From Paramacrobiotus metropolitanus (taxonomy: Eukaryota; Tardigrada; Eutardigrada; Parachela; Macrobiotidae), in the NCBI RefSeq assembly GCF_019649055.1, contig NW_026570414.1, positions 101,192 to 165,191 on the forward strand: a DNA stretch of 64,000 nucleotides. The letters run 5' to 3'. The notes beneath the pieces were generated by a model, which was given only the letters and a program-made list of their open reading frames with translations, was not told the origin of the DNA and made no database searches. A program made the position numbers and the translations under genes. Shown here in pieces: positions 23,867-35,291 of the stretch; the first letter of the stretch is position 1, and every line of letters begins with the position of its first letter.

Positions 23867-25969
23867 TATTGCATACGAAGCAGCAGTAACCATACTGTAG
23901 TGTTGTGGCCATGGCCAACGTGAAAGAGCAACCAGTGCACCAACTGGTAATACCACCGTACCTCTGTACAATACGCGTATTTAAAAACAGGCTCGTATAC
24001 GCACTGTGATCTCACGACTCACGTACAGTACTCGGATGTCAGCAGCATCAAGCCTGGTTTATTTATTTTCCTACCACAAAGTTTGTTTTTTCGTGAACAA
24101 AGTGAATCGTCTGATTCATTTATTACAAAATGTGCTCGACTACTTAGCTCGGAAGATACTAGTACATTTGGCTGGCTAGGAAGAATCTAGAAGAAACCTG
24201 AGATAATGAAAATAAGGGAATCATTACAATTTGTTTGTGACCGAGTGACTAGCAGTAGTAGTTTAATAAGTACAAGTACTGGCCGCGCTAGCGCGCGACC
24301 AGTTGTGTTTGAGGTATGGAAGAATAAGGAAAACCACAAAATATGCAGCATTTGATTAATCATATTTTAATACCTACTAGGAAAAAGCACCGAACTGTGC
24401 ATTGGTTGACCGGAGGGCAGCTCATATTAGGGTTAAAGACCGAAAGTGTCTGTAGCGGCTAATTTGGAAAAGTTTGTTTTTCAATGGGCAGAGCAGAAAA
24501 TAACACAACAGATGCAGTGTGGTAGCATGTCCGAATGTGGATGTGTTACCGACCAAAACTTTCGGACTTCAAAGACGTCCAGTGGACGTTTAGTCGGTAA
24601 ACCAACAAGAAGTTATGTGGCCAAAAGCACGTCGCCCAAAAGTGGTTCGTAACTGGCACAGGGGTATGGTATTTTTGCTCCGTTCCCCCTATGGCCAAAA
24701 GGTGGAACCAGCTAGCCAAATTAGCTACCAGGTTAAAGCATGGAAAAGCATGATTTCTGGGTAATCCATACCTTTAAAAAAATACCGCAACCGTGGGTAG
24801 CGTTGCACCTAAAATTCAGCAAAAAGGCAGAAAGAAATATTATTAGAGTGGGAGTGTTGAAATTTTTGGCTGGTATGGGAGCCGTGATCTCGAGTGTTAG
24901 AATAGGCGTCCGGTAAGAAGGCGGTAGTGCACCCCGATATATCGACGTACTGTACATACCAGTACGTTTTCTATACAGGCTGCCGTTCAGTTTACTAAGG
25001 CAGTCAGGTCACCATTGTCAGATAGGTAGTTACCATTACACTTCGACATTTATTTGGCTCGATACCCTTCGACAGCAGTGCCCTACAGCTGAACATTAAG
25101 GAAATGCAATTCCCCATTCCGTACGCTAAATGCCACATCCCGGCAATATCAAAGCTTGAGCTGCATCGGCCAAAGTTTTTCATATTGTGTTTTTGTAAAT
25201 TTAGCTTGTTACCGCCTCGGTAACGAACTTAATACACTGACGGCATGCAGAAGGCCGCAGATTAACTTGAAAATCAGCTTATCTGAAATGTGTCGGACCT
25301 GGGTATCACCATTAGGGCCTAGGGTTGTCAGTGCCACTTCGTGACTTCGGTGTTGTTGGCATACGGCCGCAAAACATTTTTCCGAGACGGGGAATGGGAG
25401 TGCGATTTTTGCCGGTCAGATGCATACACACGGGCATGCCGCGAGGCGAATGCTTGCAAGTGAGGCGCTGAGGCCTTTGTGTGGTTGTTCACTTTTTCAG
25501 CCAACCGCATTTTGGGGAAAAAATTGCAGAATTTCGACTGTATGCAAAAATCCGGTACTGGTGTCACCAACGCCTTGGCAAGCTGGCGGCAGCCTTTGGT
25601 GGTTTAAGAAAACAGTGGAGATGGGACGTGTGGTTGCAGTAGCTAAAATATGCAGTGATGGATTGCCAATAGCCACTCGATCATCACAGAAGACATGTCC
25701 GCTTTTAGGTTTAAAAAATCTTTATTTTTACGTATTTGGGATGTCGATGCATGCCGTCGTATTCATGATCTTTGGCGTAATTACAATGCTTCTCAATACA
25801 GCAGTGTACATATATACACAGCGCACATCCGCTCATAATCCCGTATTCACCAGAGAGCAGAACTATCACGTCAGTCATCGAGCAGAACTATTACGTCATT
25901 TTCTACTTCCGTAACAAACAGACGGACAGACAGACAGACATACACTTTTTCATTTCGCCTGAATTAGAG

Positions 25970-25990
25970 GACCTTCGCTGCGCTCCGGTC
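25970..25990. repeat. Dispersed palindromic 21-mer, copy 3 of 3 (variant)
   Basis: GACCTTCGCTGCGCTCCGGTC, a variant of the copies at 13837 and 22430, preceded by a GACGGACAGACAGACA run at 25921. Copy 1 likewise has TCCGTCCGTCGGTC on its far side, which supports a common repeat family. Confidence 0.55.
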
Positions 25991-26233
25991 GAAAAACGCA
26001 AAAAATTGTGAGCCCAACCCAAAGAATCTAGCGGAGAAACATCTCGAAAAAATTAAAAAGCGCAGCTGTGCCCAGCTACGTCCAGCCAGTTACAAATGTT
26101 CTGTGAGCCGTTTAGCTTTTCTTTCTGGGCCGAGCAAAAATATATTTTGATGTTTAGATATCCAAACATTCATATATCGAGAAATTAATAACTGAAAGTT
26201 TAGAAACTCGGGACCGCAGAATATTGGAAATAT

Positions 26234-26363
26234 CGGCCCCGCGCAGCGGGGCCGAGTAAAAATGTATTTAGACACTTAAATATCTAAGCATTTATATGTT
26301 TTAAAAGTTTAGAAACTCTGGAGCGCAAAATATTGGACGTATCGGCCCCGCGCAGCGGGGCCG
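26234..26363. repeat. Tandem pair of a unit with a perfect GC hairpin
   Basis: GGCCCCGCGCAGCGGGGCC occurs at 26235-26253 and 26344-26362, each followed by GAGTAAAAATATATTTAGA or near variants and preceded by AATATTGGA. The spacing is 109 bp. A diverged third copy lies at 27372-27392. The GC hairpin stands out against AT-rich surroundings. Confidence 0.75.
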
Positions 26364-28483
26364 AGTAAAAATATATTTAGATATTTAGGTATCTGAACCA
26401 TGACAGGTTGAGGTATTTCAGATAACTAAATATTTTGAAAATTAATTTTAAAACTCTAGGCCGACTAGAAACATTATTTTAGAGATGTTTCGTACGTACT
26501 TATTTAAAAGTATTCACTTATTTCACTTAACAATAAAGAGGCAAAACTAGAATACTGTACTTACAAGTATCGGTCGCGCTAGCGCGCGACCAGTTGTGTT
26601 CAAGGTATGGAAGAACGAAAAAAATACAAAATCTACTTCGTACAGCAATAAAAATGATTTTGAGAAATATTTCAAATATGAAACCCCAGCTTGGCCAGCT
26701 ACGAAAATCTTTTAACTTGTAGAAATGCGGACAGTTTTCAAGCTTTCCGGTAAAATTCGACCAGTGTTATAAAAACTGTGAAAGCCTCAGCAATTTTTCT
26801 TTTTGTTTGCATTTTTCAAGGTTTTTTTTCACGTTTTTAATGTAACTTTATATTGCCGATATAACGAACTGAAAACTTGAATTTTTTGTACGACCGATAA
26901 TATCTAAACGGTGATTAAATGAATGGAGTGGTGGGATCACTTACACAATGCTCACAAAAACCATTAAGCCGATATTTTAGCGCAGAATTAATGGAAACTT
27001 GTGAGAAACAATTAACGGTTGCCCAAGGTGACCTGGGAGGCTGCATCTTTAGACTTTAGCTACTAAGTAATTGTAAGATTTTCAGCCATTCAATCAAGCT
27101 CGTGAGTATATATCAAAATATCATTTATATCCATGATAAGTTAAATACATATTTATTAGATTTTGAGCTTGAGGTTAGTGAATACCCAAGCTACTGCCAG
27201 TATCACAGAGCTGCTATGTGAGTGAATACGGTAAACGGGCCGCGGGCTGGCTTTTAGATATTTAGAAATTACATATAAATTAGACAATTCAGACCGTGAG
27301 ATAATGAGGTACTCAGATTTCTAGATATTTTTAAGTTTTGAAACTTTGGAGGCTCAAAAAATTAGAGGTAACGGCCCCGATGCGCGGCGCCGAGTCGAAA
27401 TATTTAGAAATATTTAGAAATTCTTGAAATGTAAAAGCTTTGGAGCCGACTTTCGAACAATTTATAGTTATTTTGAGGTATTCAAACAGATTTAAAAACA
27501 TCTTAAAGGTTTCAAGAATTAAAAAAAATTTATAAGTTTGTGATTGACAATTTTAAATAACTATAGTTTAGGTTAACGGTTTACGTAACTATAGTTTGGT
27601 TTACGTTGCTAAGTTGTGAAACTTGTATTTGCTCATTCGAGACGTTTCTAGAATTTACTGGAAATTTCTATGAATTTTAAACGCTAAGTACTGAAAGTTT
27701 GAAAGGATTTTTCAAAACGTTCCGGAAACCAAAATTTTTTTCCAAGCTGCAGATAGGAAGCTTTAGAAGATGGTGGATTTTATAAAATAATCAAAAGCTT
27801 CACAAATGGAATCTCGAATTAGGAGATAATTTCCAAAACTAATGACCTTTAAGTACTAACAACCAACCAACTACAGCTTCTAAAAATCTTTTTAGACCTT
27901 CTCCAAAACTTGAGATTTTTTAAAAGATATAGGTAGGAACGTTTGCGCGATGCTCTATTTTATAAAATTATCACCTTATTAAAAAAATCAATCTTGATTT
28001 AGGAGATAATTTCCAAAAAATAAGGACGTATGGATATATGAATCTATTGATAATTATTCGCATTGTTTATATGTTGCTAAGTTGCAAATCTGTATCTTTT
28101 GATCATTCCTGGTGTTTCAAGACGTGTCCACATACTTAACGGCTTAAGCACTGTATTGAAAATCTAAAAACTTTTTTAAAACGTTACGAAAGACTAAACA
28201 AATTTTTTCAAACTGTAGGTGACCCCCGTACATGGATGTTAGATTTTTTAAAAATATGAAAGATAGAGAAATGTTAACTTTGAATTAGAAGATAATTTCC
28301 GGAAAAAAAAGGCGTAAGAGTATATGAATCTATAGATATTCTTATAAAAGAATAGTGTCACTTGTGCTAATGAACCATAGCAACAACAAAATTAGGCCGT
28401 TAAGAGACTACTGACCCTGTACTAGCTCAGCCGTAATTGATGACTACTTAATAGTATGCAATAGTTGAAATCCCATTATTATC

Positions 28484-31400
28484 ATGTTCAGCATCAACAT
28501 CTATCAAAAATTGATAATTCTCCTTCTTAGTTTCTTTGGTCTGCAGCACAGGAAACTACAAGTTCTTTTTGAATTACCACGCAAATAAACAAGATACGTC
28601 TTTTTCACTAGAAAATTCCGTATGTCTGCGGCAGGTGGGCGATGTCGTGCCCCACGATGCAAAAGGGAAACTGGATTATTATTTGCGCCTGCAGCGATCC
28701 TGCCGTGGTTCGTCACTCTTGGCAAGTATGTACAGGCGTAGTATAACTGTCTTGTATCTCATCGGCGGCCAACTCAGCTTTGTGTTTATTCGGACGTGCG
28801 TTTTCTGGGTATTATATGAAGCTGAAACGAGGTGTCGAGGGCATGAGCACAGGAATCAAGCCTCGCTTCAGCTTAGCCTTAACGGGACTGACTGCGGGCC
28901 ATTTCTGGCTGTTTCTACGTAAAACAGTGCCAGGGGTGTTTGCTTGCTTTCAATGATCGGCTGCTTTAATTTTCCTGATATGTTGGGAAGGCAAAGTCTT
29001 TTTGGACTGCTCAGTAAAAGACTGCCTATTGCAGCCGGCATGATGAGAATATCGTCAGACGATCAGGGACCTTTGGCACCATCCTGTCTTTTTGGATTTT
29101 AAGGTCACGCGTTGGTCAATGGACCCATCCATCGAAGTTCGTTACGTCTGGGTTTTATAAGCCTGATTTATGACACGTGATCTAACAGTTAATTTCGCCC
29201 GTCAGCTGGCGCTCTTCCGGTCGCTAAAGTGTCCATTTATTGTGGCGCACGTTCTGAATTTAATTTCACTTACGTGACACCACCACAAGGATACTCAGCT
29301 GTAAACTTCCGACAGTAGTAGAAGACTGAATGCAGAGCGCATTAAACCGGGTTTTTACACATGGCACAATGCAATAAGTAATTCACAAATTGCAGATCTG
29401 GCACGGCATTGTGAAGCACAAGGACAGTGTACTGTTCCCAAGGACAAGTGGAGCTGCAATATCTGTGGTACGGCATTAACGGCGCCCTGTTCCGATAGCG
29501 TCACAAGTAATTCGGTAAGTACTATTTAACGCATTAAACACATGGTCTAATAATGATGCAGTGAAATCCTGCTCGGTCAGCTTCTGTGCATATTATGGTG
29601 TGCGTCAAGGTATTGTCAAAAACATGGTCAGGTTTCTTCCGTTTACGGCACTACGTACATGTACAAGCTACAGCCAAACTTGGAAAAACCGAAGTCATTA
29701 ACGAATTTTCTCTTGATATGTGCATACGGCAGTCGCATCAAACTTTGCAGTTTGATACTATTATTAAAGCATACTATTATTAAAGATGCATTGAATACTA
29801 TTATTAAAGATGATGATGAAATCCAACTGCGATATGGAAACGGGTTGTTTGACAAGATATTACGATCGAGCAGGTTAGTACCGAACAACATGAGAGGCAG
29901 GTCAAGCGGGTCGGGTGGCTTAATTGTGATGCCTCCCAGATGACGGCACCGTATGTAGGAGATGGGAACTGGGTGCTGGAAAAGGGCTGCGGACGTGTGC
30001 TGAATGAGACCAGTACCATACCGCCGGGATTGTGGCCATCGAACAGCGTCTGCGATCCGTATTATGTATACTTCGACAAATTACTTATTCCGACTCCCCT
30101 TTAAGTTCGACTATAATATATTGCGATTCCCGCGGCTAGTTAAAAATGCAGTATGCACAACCGCCCTGGTTGGCGGCTGCTAGTTTATCAGCTGCACTTA
30201 ATGATTTCATCCAACTTCTGCTGCCAACAAATTTTTATGGGTCGGCGTGCATCGTGTACGTACTGACTTCTGTCAATCAACAGAAAAATTCGCGAAGCAG
30301 TTGGATCGAGTGCAGCTATTAAGCTTGCACATTACAGTCATAATATAATAATATGTATCTGGGCTTCCTGTTAGTTAAAAAAGACTGCCAAACTGCAGGA
30401 GGTAACGTAATCGCGCACAATTTCACAAAGACGCTTGGTTGTCCATACTGCTCCCACTAAGATTGATCGAATTAAAGGGGAGTCGGTTTTTAATAATTTT
30501 CTGAAGTATGGCTCCTTAATCTGGAATAACTGCTGCTACAAAGTATCGGCCAGTGAATACCGTTGCTACTGCAAAGATGTAGACCATAATTTTGATTGGA
30601 GATCGTGTACACACCCATGCAATCTGCAAGGATTATACAGTAATTTCCTCCAACTGGCCATCTACAAGATGTATCAGGATAGACCAGTTGGACAGTGGGT
30701 TAGTAATTGTCACAGCCAGTAGTACTGTCATCTAGAAATCACGGTTCTTCCATGAAATAAACAGACAGCCTGGCAGTCTACTTGCACAGCAGTCCTGCTG
30801 TCTTTTTTAGCTGACCTTTGTACTGCTGGTGGATTAAATTAAATACGGTTGTACTCGTACGACAGTTTTAAATCCTGTGCAACAGATAAGCGATAATTTT
30901 TGGCTTTCTAATACGGGCTAATCCTGATTTACCGGGTTGGACGTCTAATCGCTACAAAATAATGCCCATGCCCTTTGCTAGGTCTAGGAGATCTTCCAAG
31001 CAGTTATTACCAGCCCTCCTGTGCAGCGAGTTTCAGTCTACGCTTTGTATGTTACAGTTTAGCTTTGAGCCGAGTCCCACGACAACCACAACGACCACTA
31101 CGACGACTACAACTACAACAAGGACAACCACCACCACAACTAGGACCACGACACCCACAACCACAACGACCACGCCCACTACAACGACACCTACCACAAC
31201 AACAACGCCCACGACAACCACCACGCCCACTACAACGACAACCACACCTACCACAACAACAACATCAACGACCACGCCCACTACAACGACAACCACCACA
31301 ACTAGACCCACGACAACAACAACGCCCACGACAACGACCACGCCCACTAAAACGACAACCACACCTACCACAACAACAACATTAACGACAACGCCCACTA

Positions 31401-32785
31401 CAACGACAACCACACCTACCACAACAACAACATCTACTACACCGACAACGCCCACTACAACGACAACCACATCGATGACGACGACAACATCGCCTACTAC
31501 GACATCCACAACGACCTCAAAGCCTGAGTAAGGCAAAGTTTTTGCTAATTACCATCTTGGTGCGTTTTATTTTACGTACGCAGATAAAAACTTTCAGGAC
31601 TGATATCCATAGATCTTATGCCAGCCGTACAACAAGGCATTAGCGCAACCTAAATTATTAAGAAATTATTTCTACTGTGTTCCACTTTCTTTTCAGAGAC
31701 ATTGAAACAACGCCCGGTGAGATATTCCTTCTCAGCAACGCTCTGTACTATGACGATCTTGTTATCTTTGCAGAAGAACCTGATTATCAGCTCCGAGGCC
31801 ATGATTCGCGCACGACAACCACATACGGTACGATGACTGTATAATAGCACAACAACGATTCTCTGTGCGGGCCGAAAATTTAACGAATGTAATATACTTT
31901 GGTTTTGCAGTGCGATACAGTCGGCGCACTAAAGGGACCACCAAAGTACCAGGTACAGTGTAAGACTAAAAACAGTATCAGAATATTATTTCGTTCTGCC
32001 ACCTATTTGCATAAACGAGCACTTCTCTCAGTTCACTGCTAGCCATTCATGCGCAACAGCGCATTGTTATCTTCCTGATACACACCGTTTGTTGATTTTT
32101 TATTAAGTTTTGCCAAAACGGACCGACTGGTTGATTTCCACGACTTTTATCACAATAAAAAATTTCTAGTATTAATAAAATAAAGTGGAGTATATTAGAA
32201 TGTAAAAAATGTAAGTTTAAAAACTATGACTCAGGAAAAAAAAATCAAACAGATTTTAAGGTTAGCTGCAAGCCTGCAACTGTACAGAATTTTCATACGC
32301 TTTAGTATAAACGCCAACGTCCACCTGCGTTCCGATTTTCGGTAATGATTACGGATGATCAGCAGATGGGCAGTAATGATTACCATTGATGAACCATTGT
32401 TTCTGACATACTGCTGCAACTTTCGTTGCGGTACACATCACATCTTGAATGCGTGATTACATTGTTTTTGGTTGTTATGCATAGTATACATGACTCCGAT
32501 GGTGTTAAGCGGAATGTCAGCCGGTGCTACGGTAAGATCTAAGCAAGGAATCTCTATAAGGTAAAATTAATGCCAAGGATTTTGTCATGCATGTTTCAGC
32601 TGTTCCTGGTCGCCGTGATCGCTTTAGCGCACTGGTGCTGTAAAAGAAGGTTGAAAGGACGACTAGAGCAGCCGGCGGACGGTGCCGTGCACAACGAAGT
32701 ACGCGTCATCCATCGGCCGCGGCCCAAGTGGAATTTCATTACCGCCGAAGAGATCAAAGTCACCAGCAGGGTCAAAGACACGTAA
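28484..32785 (+). CDS. Gene D: mucin-like single-pass membrane protein, intact family member
   Basis: Ten exons with consistent phases: 28484-28538 (signal peptide; this donor is the least certain), 28612-28725, 29396-29514, 29874-30065, 30507-30698, 31058-31527, 31697-31827, 31911-31952, 32485-32531 and 32600-32785, about 515 residues. Start ATG at 28484 gives a hydrophobic leader (KLIILLLSFF). Then come Cys-rich modules (HCEAQGQC, WSCNICGT; GDGNWVLEKGCG; NNCCYKVSASEYRCYC with further Cys), a Thr/Pro mucin stalk, short exons containing EEPDYQLRGHDS and GTTKVPG, a membrane helix (LFLVAVIALAHW) and a basic cytoplasmic tail of about 45 residues. The layout is that of a type I membrane mucin with an N-terminal Cys-rich head. 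The Cys-rich modules match no family I can name; the LDCYVC entry in copy C recalls Ly6/uPAR folds but the rest of that pattern is incomplete. Close paralogs B and C are pseudogenes. Confidence 0.75.
30066..30506 (+). other. Intron of gene D absent from copy B
   Basis: Donor TATTAT|GTATAC, acceptor TCTGAAG|TATGG, phase 0. It separates two exons of exactly 64 codons each; copy B encodes the same region as 128 uninterrupted codons. It contains a decayed version of the inverted repeat seen in copy C (AGTTGGATCGAGTGCAGCTA near 30299-30320). Confidence 0.75.
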
Positions 32786-34099
32786 TTTCTGTATTAGGTT
32801 TCATCTACAGTACTGTATGTTACTTTTTATTGTGTTTACCCGTATATTCCTTCGCTTAATGGTATATGCCACATTATACATACTGTATATTCAATATACA
32901 TTATACAGTACAATTAATTATGAGTGTTGTCGTTGAAATGTGTGAGTCTTGTCATCTTTTGTTTCTTTTAATGCATTGTTTATGGAAATATTGGATTAGA
33001 AAAATACGAATGATTCATTATGATTGTGATGCTGTATTTAAGTGCACAATAACAAACTGGTACCATTTTATAGATCAATACTTAGTTTTCGTAATTAAAT
33101 AATGCCTAAACGACAATAGAGAGGTGACGAATCATGGAATGAAAGATTTCCGGATATGTATTTTACTGATATTTTTGGCACATTTTAAAATTGGCTGGCA
33201 TTTATTCCACAACAGATTGCCGTAAATTGTATATTATATAGTGAACCAAACGAAATCTTGTTTCTTTACTTCTGCACGAGGAAACGGATTCATTTTTTTT
33301 CAAACATCGGAAATTCACGTTTTTTTTAAATAGCGCAGAGATACTCTGTGGAATACATCATCATTTGTTGGAGCATTCTTTTGAGAGGCACTTTCTAAAG
33401 GAATTATATACATATCCGCCTTGTTCCTCAGAGTGCGATGGTCTGCTTCAGTAGGAAAGCGGTGGTGGCCAGCAATCCCGCGGACGATACACACTGTTCC
33501 GCTCCGCTCGCTGTAAAAACACATTTTTTTCAAACACGTAACTGCTTACCCACGAAAAATTATTTACAGAATTATCTCGCTGTATTTCACATGTTATTAA
33601 TAATAATAATATTATTATTATTCTAATGCTTATATGGCTATGCCGTCCGTGACCTTTATTAAAAGTAGTTGAGAATTCAAGTAAATCCATAAAAGTTGCC
33701 AAGGAAATACAGACTTCAAGCGCATTTAATGTAGAAATTCAGCACCAAATTTAAAAAACATTTACCCACGAAAAAACATCTTTAAGACGCACGATAATTT
33801 CGATCAAAAAATTAAATAAATAAAATATTTTTTATTCGGTGATCTATCCTTACTGATGCACTAGTTTGAACGCTCTATAAAAAATAAAACAGTTCGTGTA
33901 GAACGAACCATCTAATTGAAATAAATTTTATATTTGCCGAAAAATTTATTTTAATCAGATCTGATTAATCATGGATTCTAAAAATATTCGTGTAAATAAA
34001 GAACTGGTTTAAAAATTAAAAACTTAAGTAACAAATTATACACGGTACTCTCAATCTGCATATGTAAATTATCCTAAAGACCTCAACAACTCGGAAATT
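32786..34099. other. AT-rich spacer downstream of gene D
   Basis: Presumably holds the 3' UTR of gene D. No other gene is supported; the region is rich in A and T homopolymer runs. Confidence 0.5.
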
Positions 34100-34325
34100 T
34101 TAATGCGGTGGAAAATTTTTTTTAAAGAAAACTGAAAAATTATATGCGGTGAATTTATCCTTACGATGAATTTCGTAAGCTGATTGTCTTACCGGTAGCG
34201 TTTGCGGTGGTGGCACCGGCCGCTGGTGCCGGTGTTCCGGCGGCTTCTACGGCGGAGGGGTACGTCTGGAGGAGGAGCACGACACACAGGGCCACCAGGC
34301 CGATAATAGCCGACAGACGCGACAT
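34100..34325 (-). CDS. Small secreted Ala/Thr-rich peptide (two exons, tentative)
   Basis: On the minus strand the ATG at 34325 starts a clear signal peptide (MSRLSAIIGLVALCVVLLLQ), followed by an Ala/Thr/Pro-rich stretch (AAGTPAPAAGATTANAT). The first exon would end at 34193 before GTAAGA. An acceptor (TTTTTCAG) at 34132 gives a second exon from 34131 to a TAA at 34100-34102 in matching phase, for about 54 residues. Without splicing the frame runs on only five residues or so. Short secreted peptides of this kind are common and I do not recognise the family. The first exon is convincing; the second is a guess. Confidence 0.45.
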
Positions 34326-35291
34326 GATAATCACGGAGTATACACTGTTTTTCCACCGACGGGCGTTTTTTAACGGAATACCAAGTATTCTCAATTGAAA
34401 AAAACGTGAATGAAGTACGACGAGCTCACCGGGGCACACAACGCGCAACAAATAATCAAAAGATTTAAATTAGTGCTTTTTGATATCTCCGACTGCTAGC
34501 AAATGGGTCGTTGGGTCGTACGTACATGTTTCGTTGCTAAGGAAAGGTCAAATACATAGTAAGCACGCGTACGTGATGATCCAGTGGACCAGTACAGTAC
34601 AAATTATTGCTGTCAGATGTTGTAAGAAAGATTTTTTTTAAATTAATAAATAGAATACTGATCAATTTTTTTGTTTTCTTTAAAAATTTTCTGATTTCTA
34701 AAAAAGTGCAGATATACTAGTGCGCGTATATCTGCACAGCTAACCATAAAAACTCCCATTCAGGGCGGTAAAATGTGGAAAACAAACAAATGTATGTAAT
34801 TTGCCCTGGCCAATATGCTGTTTAAATAAAAATATTTATTGTACATTGATTTTACTATTCATTTATTATTAATTTACAAAATCAAATATGTTATAATTAT
34901 GTGTATAAGTGTAAAAAATTTCGGAGGTCCAGAACTGAGATGAGCTTTCTCTACCTATTTATTTATTCACCTATCTTTACTTATTTACCTCCTTGTTACG
35001 AAACAGTTTGTGCTGCTTGCTGCATAAGTGAGAAATAAATTTAGTAAAGAAAAATTAAATCTGTTCTAAAACATTTCGAAGGTGGAGAGCTGAGCTGAGT
35101 TTTTTCGCCAATTAATTTATTGACATAATTACGAGATTTGCAGTACTTCAGTATCGGCAGACCACAACGGCACCACCTTCCATTTATTTGTGTTGTTTTT
35201 CCCGCATCACTAATAAAATCCACAATAGTCAATAAAAAAATCTCCGACCAATTTAAACAAATATTTTACAGCATCTCAAAGTACGCATTAT

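Larger units (their letters stand above)
23870..28480. other. AT-rich repeat-laden spacer between copies C and D
   Basis: No supported gene. It contains dispersed repeats: a GCGCTAGCGCGCGACCAG block at about 24283-24302 and 26573-26592 followed each time by TTGTGTT, AGGTATGGAAGAA; GC palindromes at 26234, 26343 and 27372; short tracts of TTTAGATATTTAG type around 26250-26400 and 27240-27420; and similar 'AGGAGATAATTTCC' blocks near 27824, 28001 and 28287. It looks like layered non-autonomous repeat debris. Confidence 0.55.

Noticed and set aside
31033-31536. 167-codon minus-strand open frame over the gene D mucin exon
   Set aside because: Same antisense composition effect; phases of the plus-strand exons agree across ten exons.
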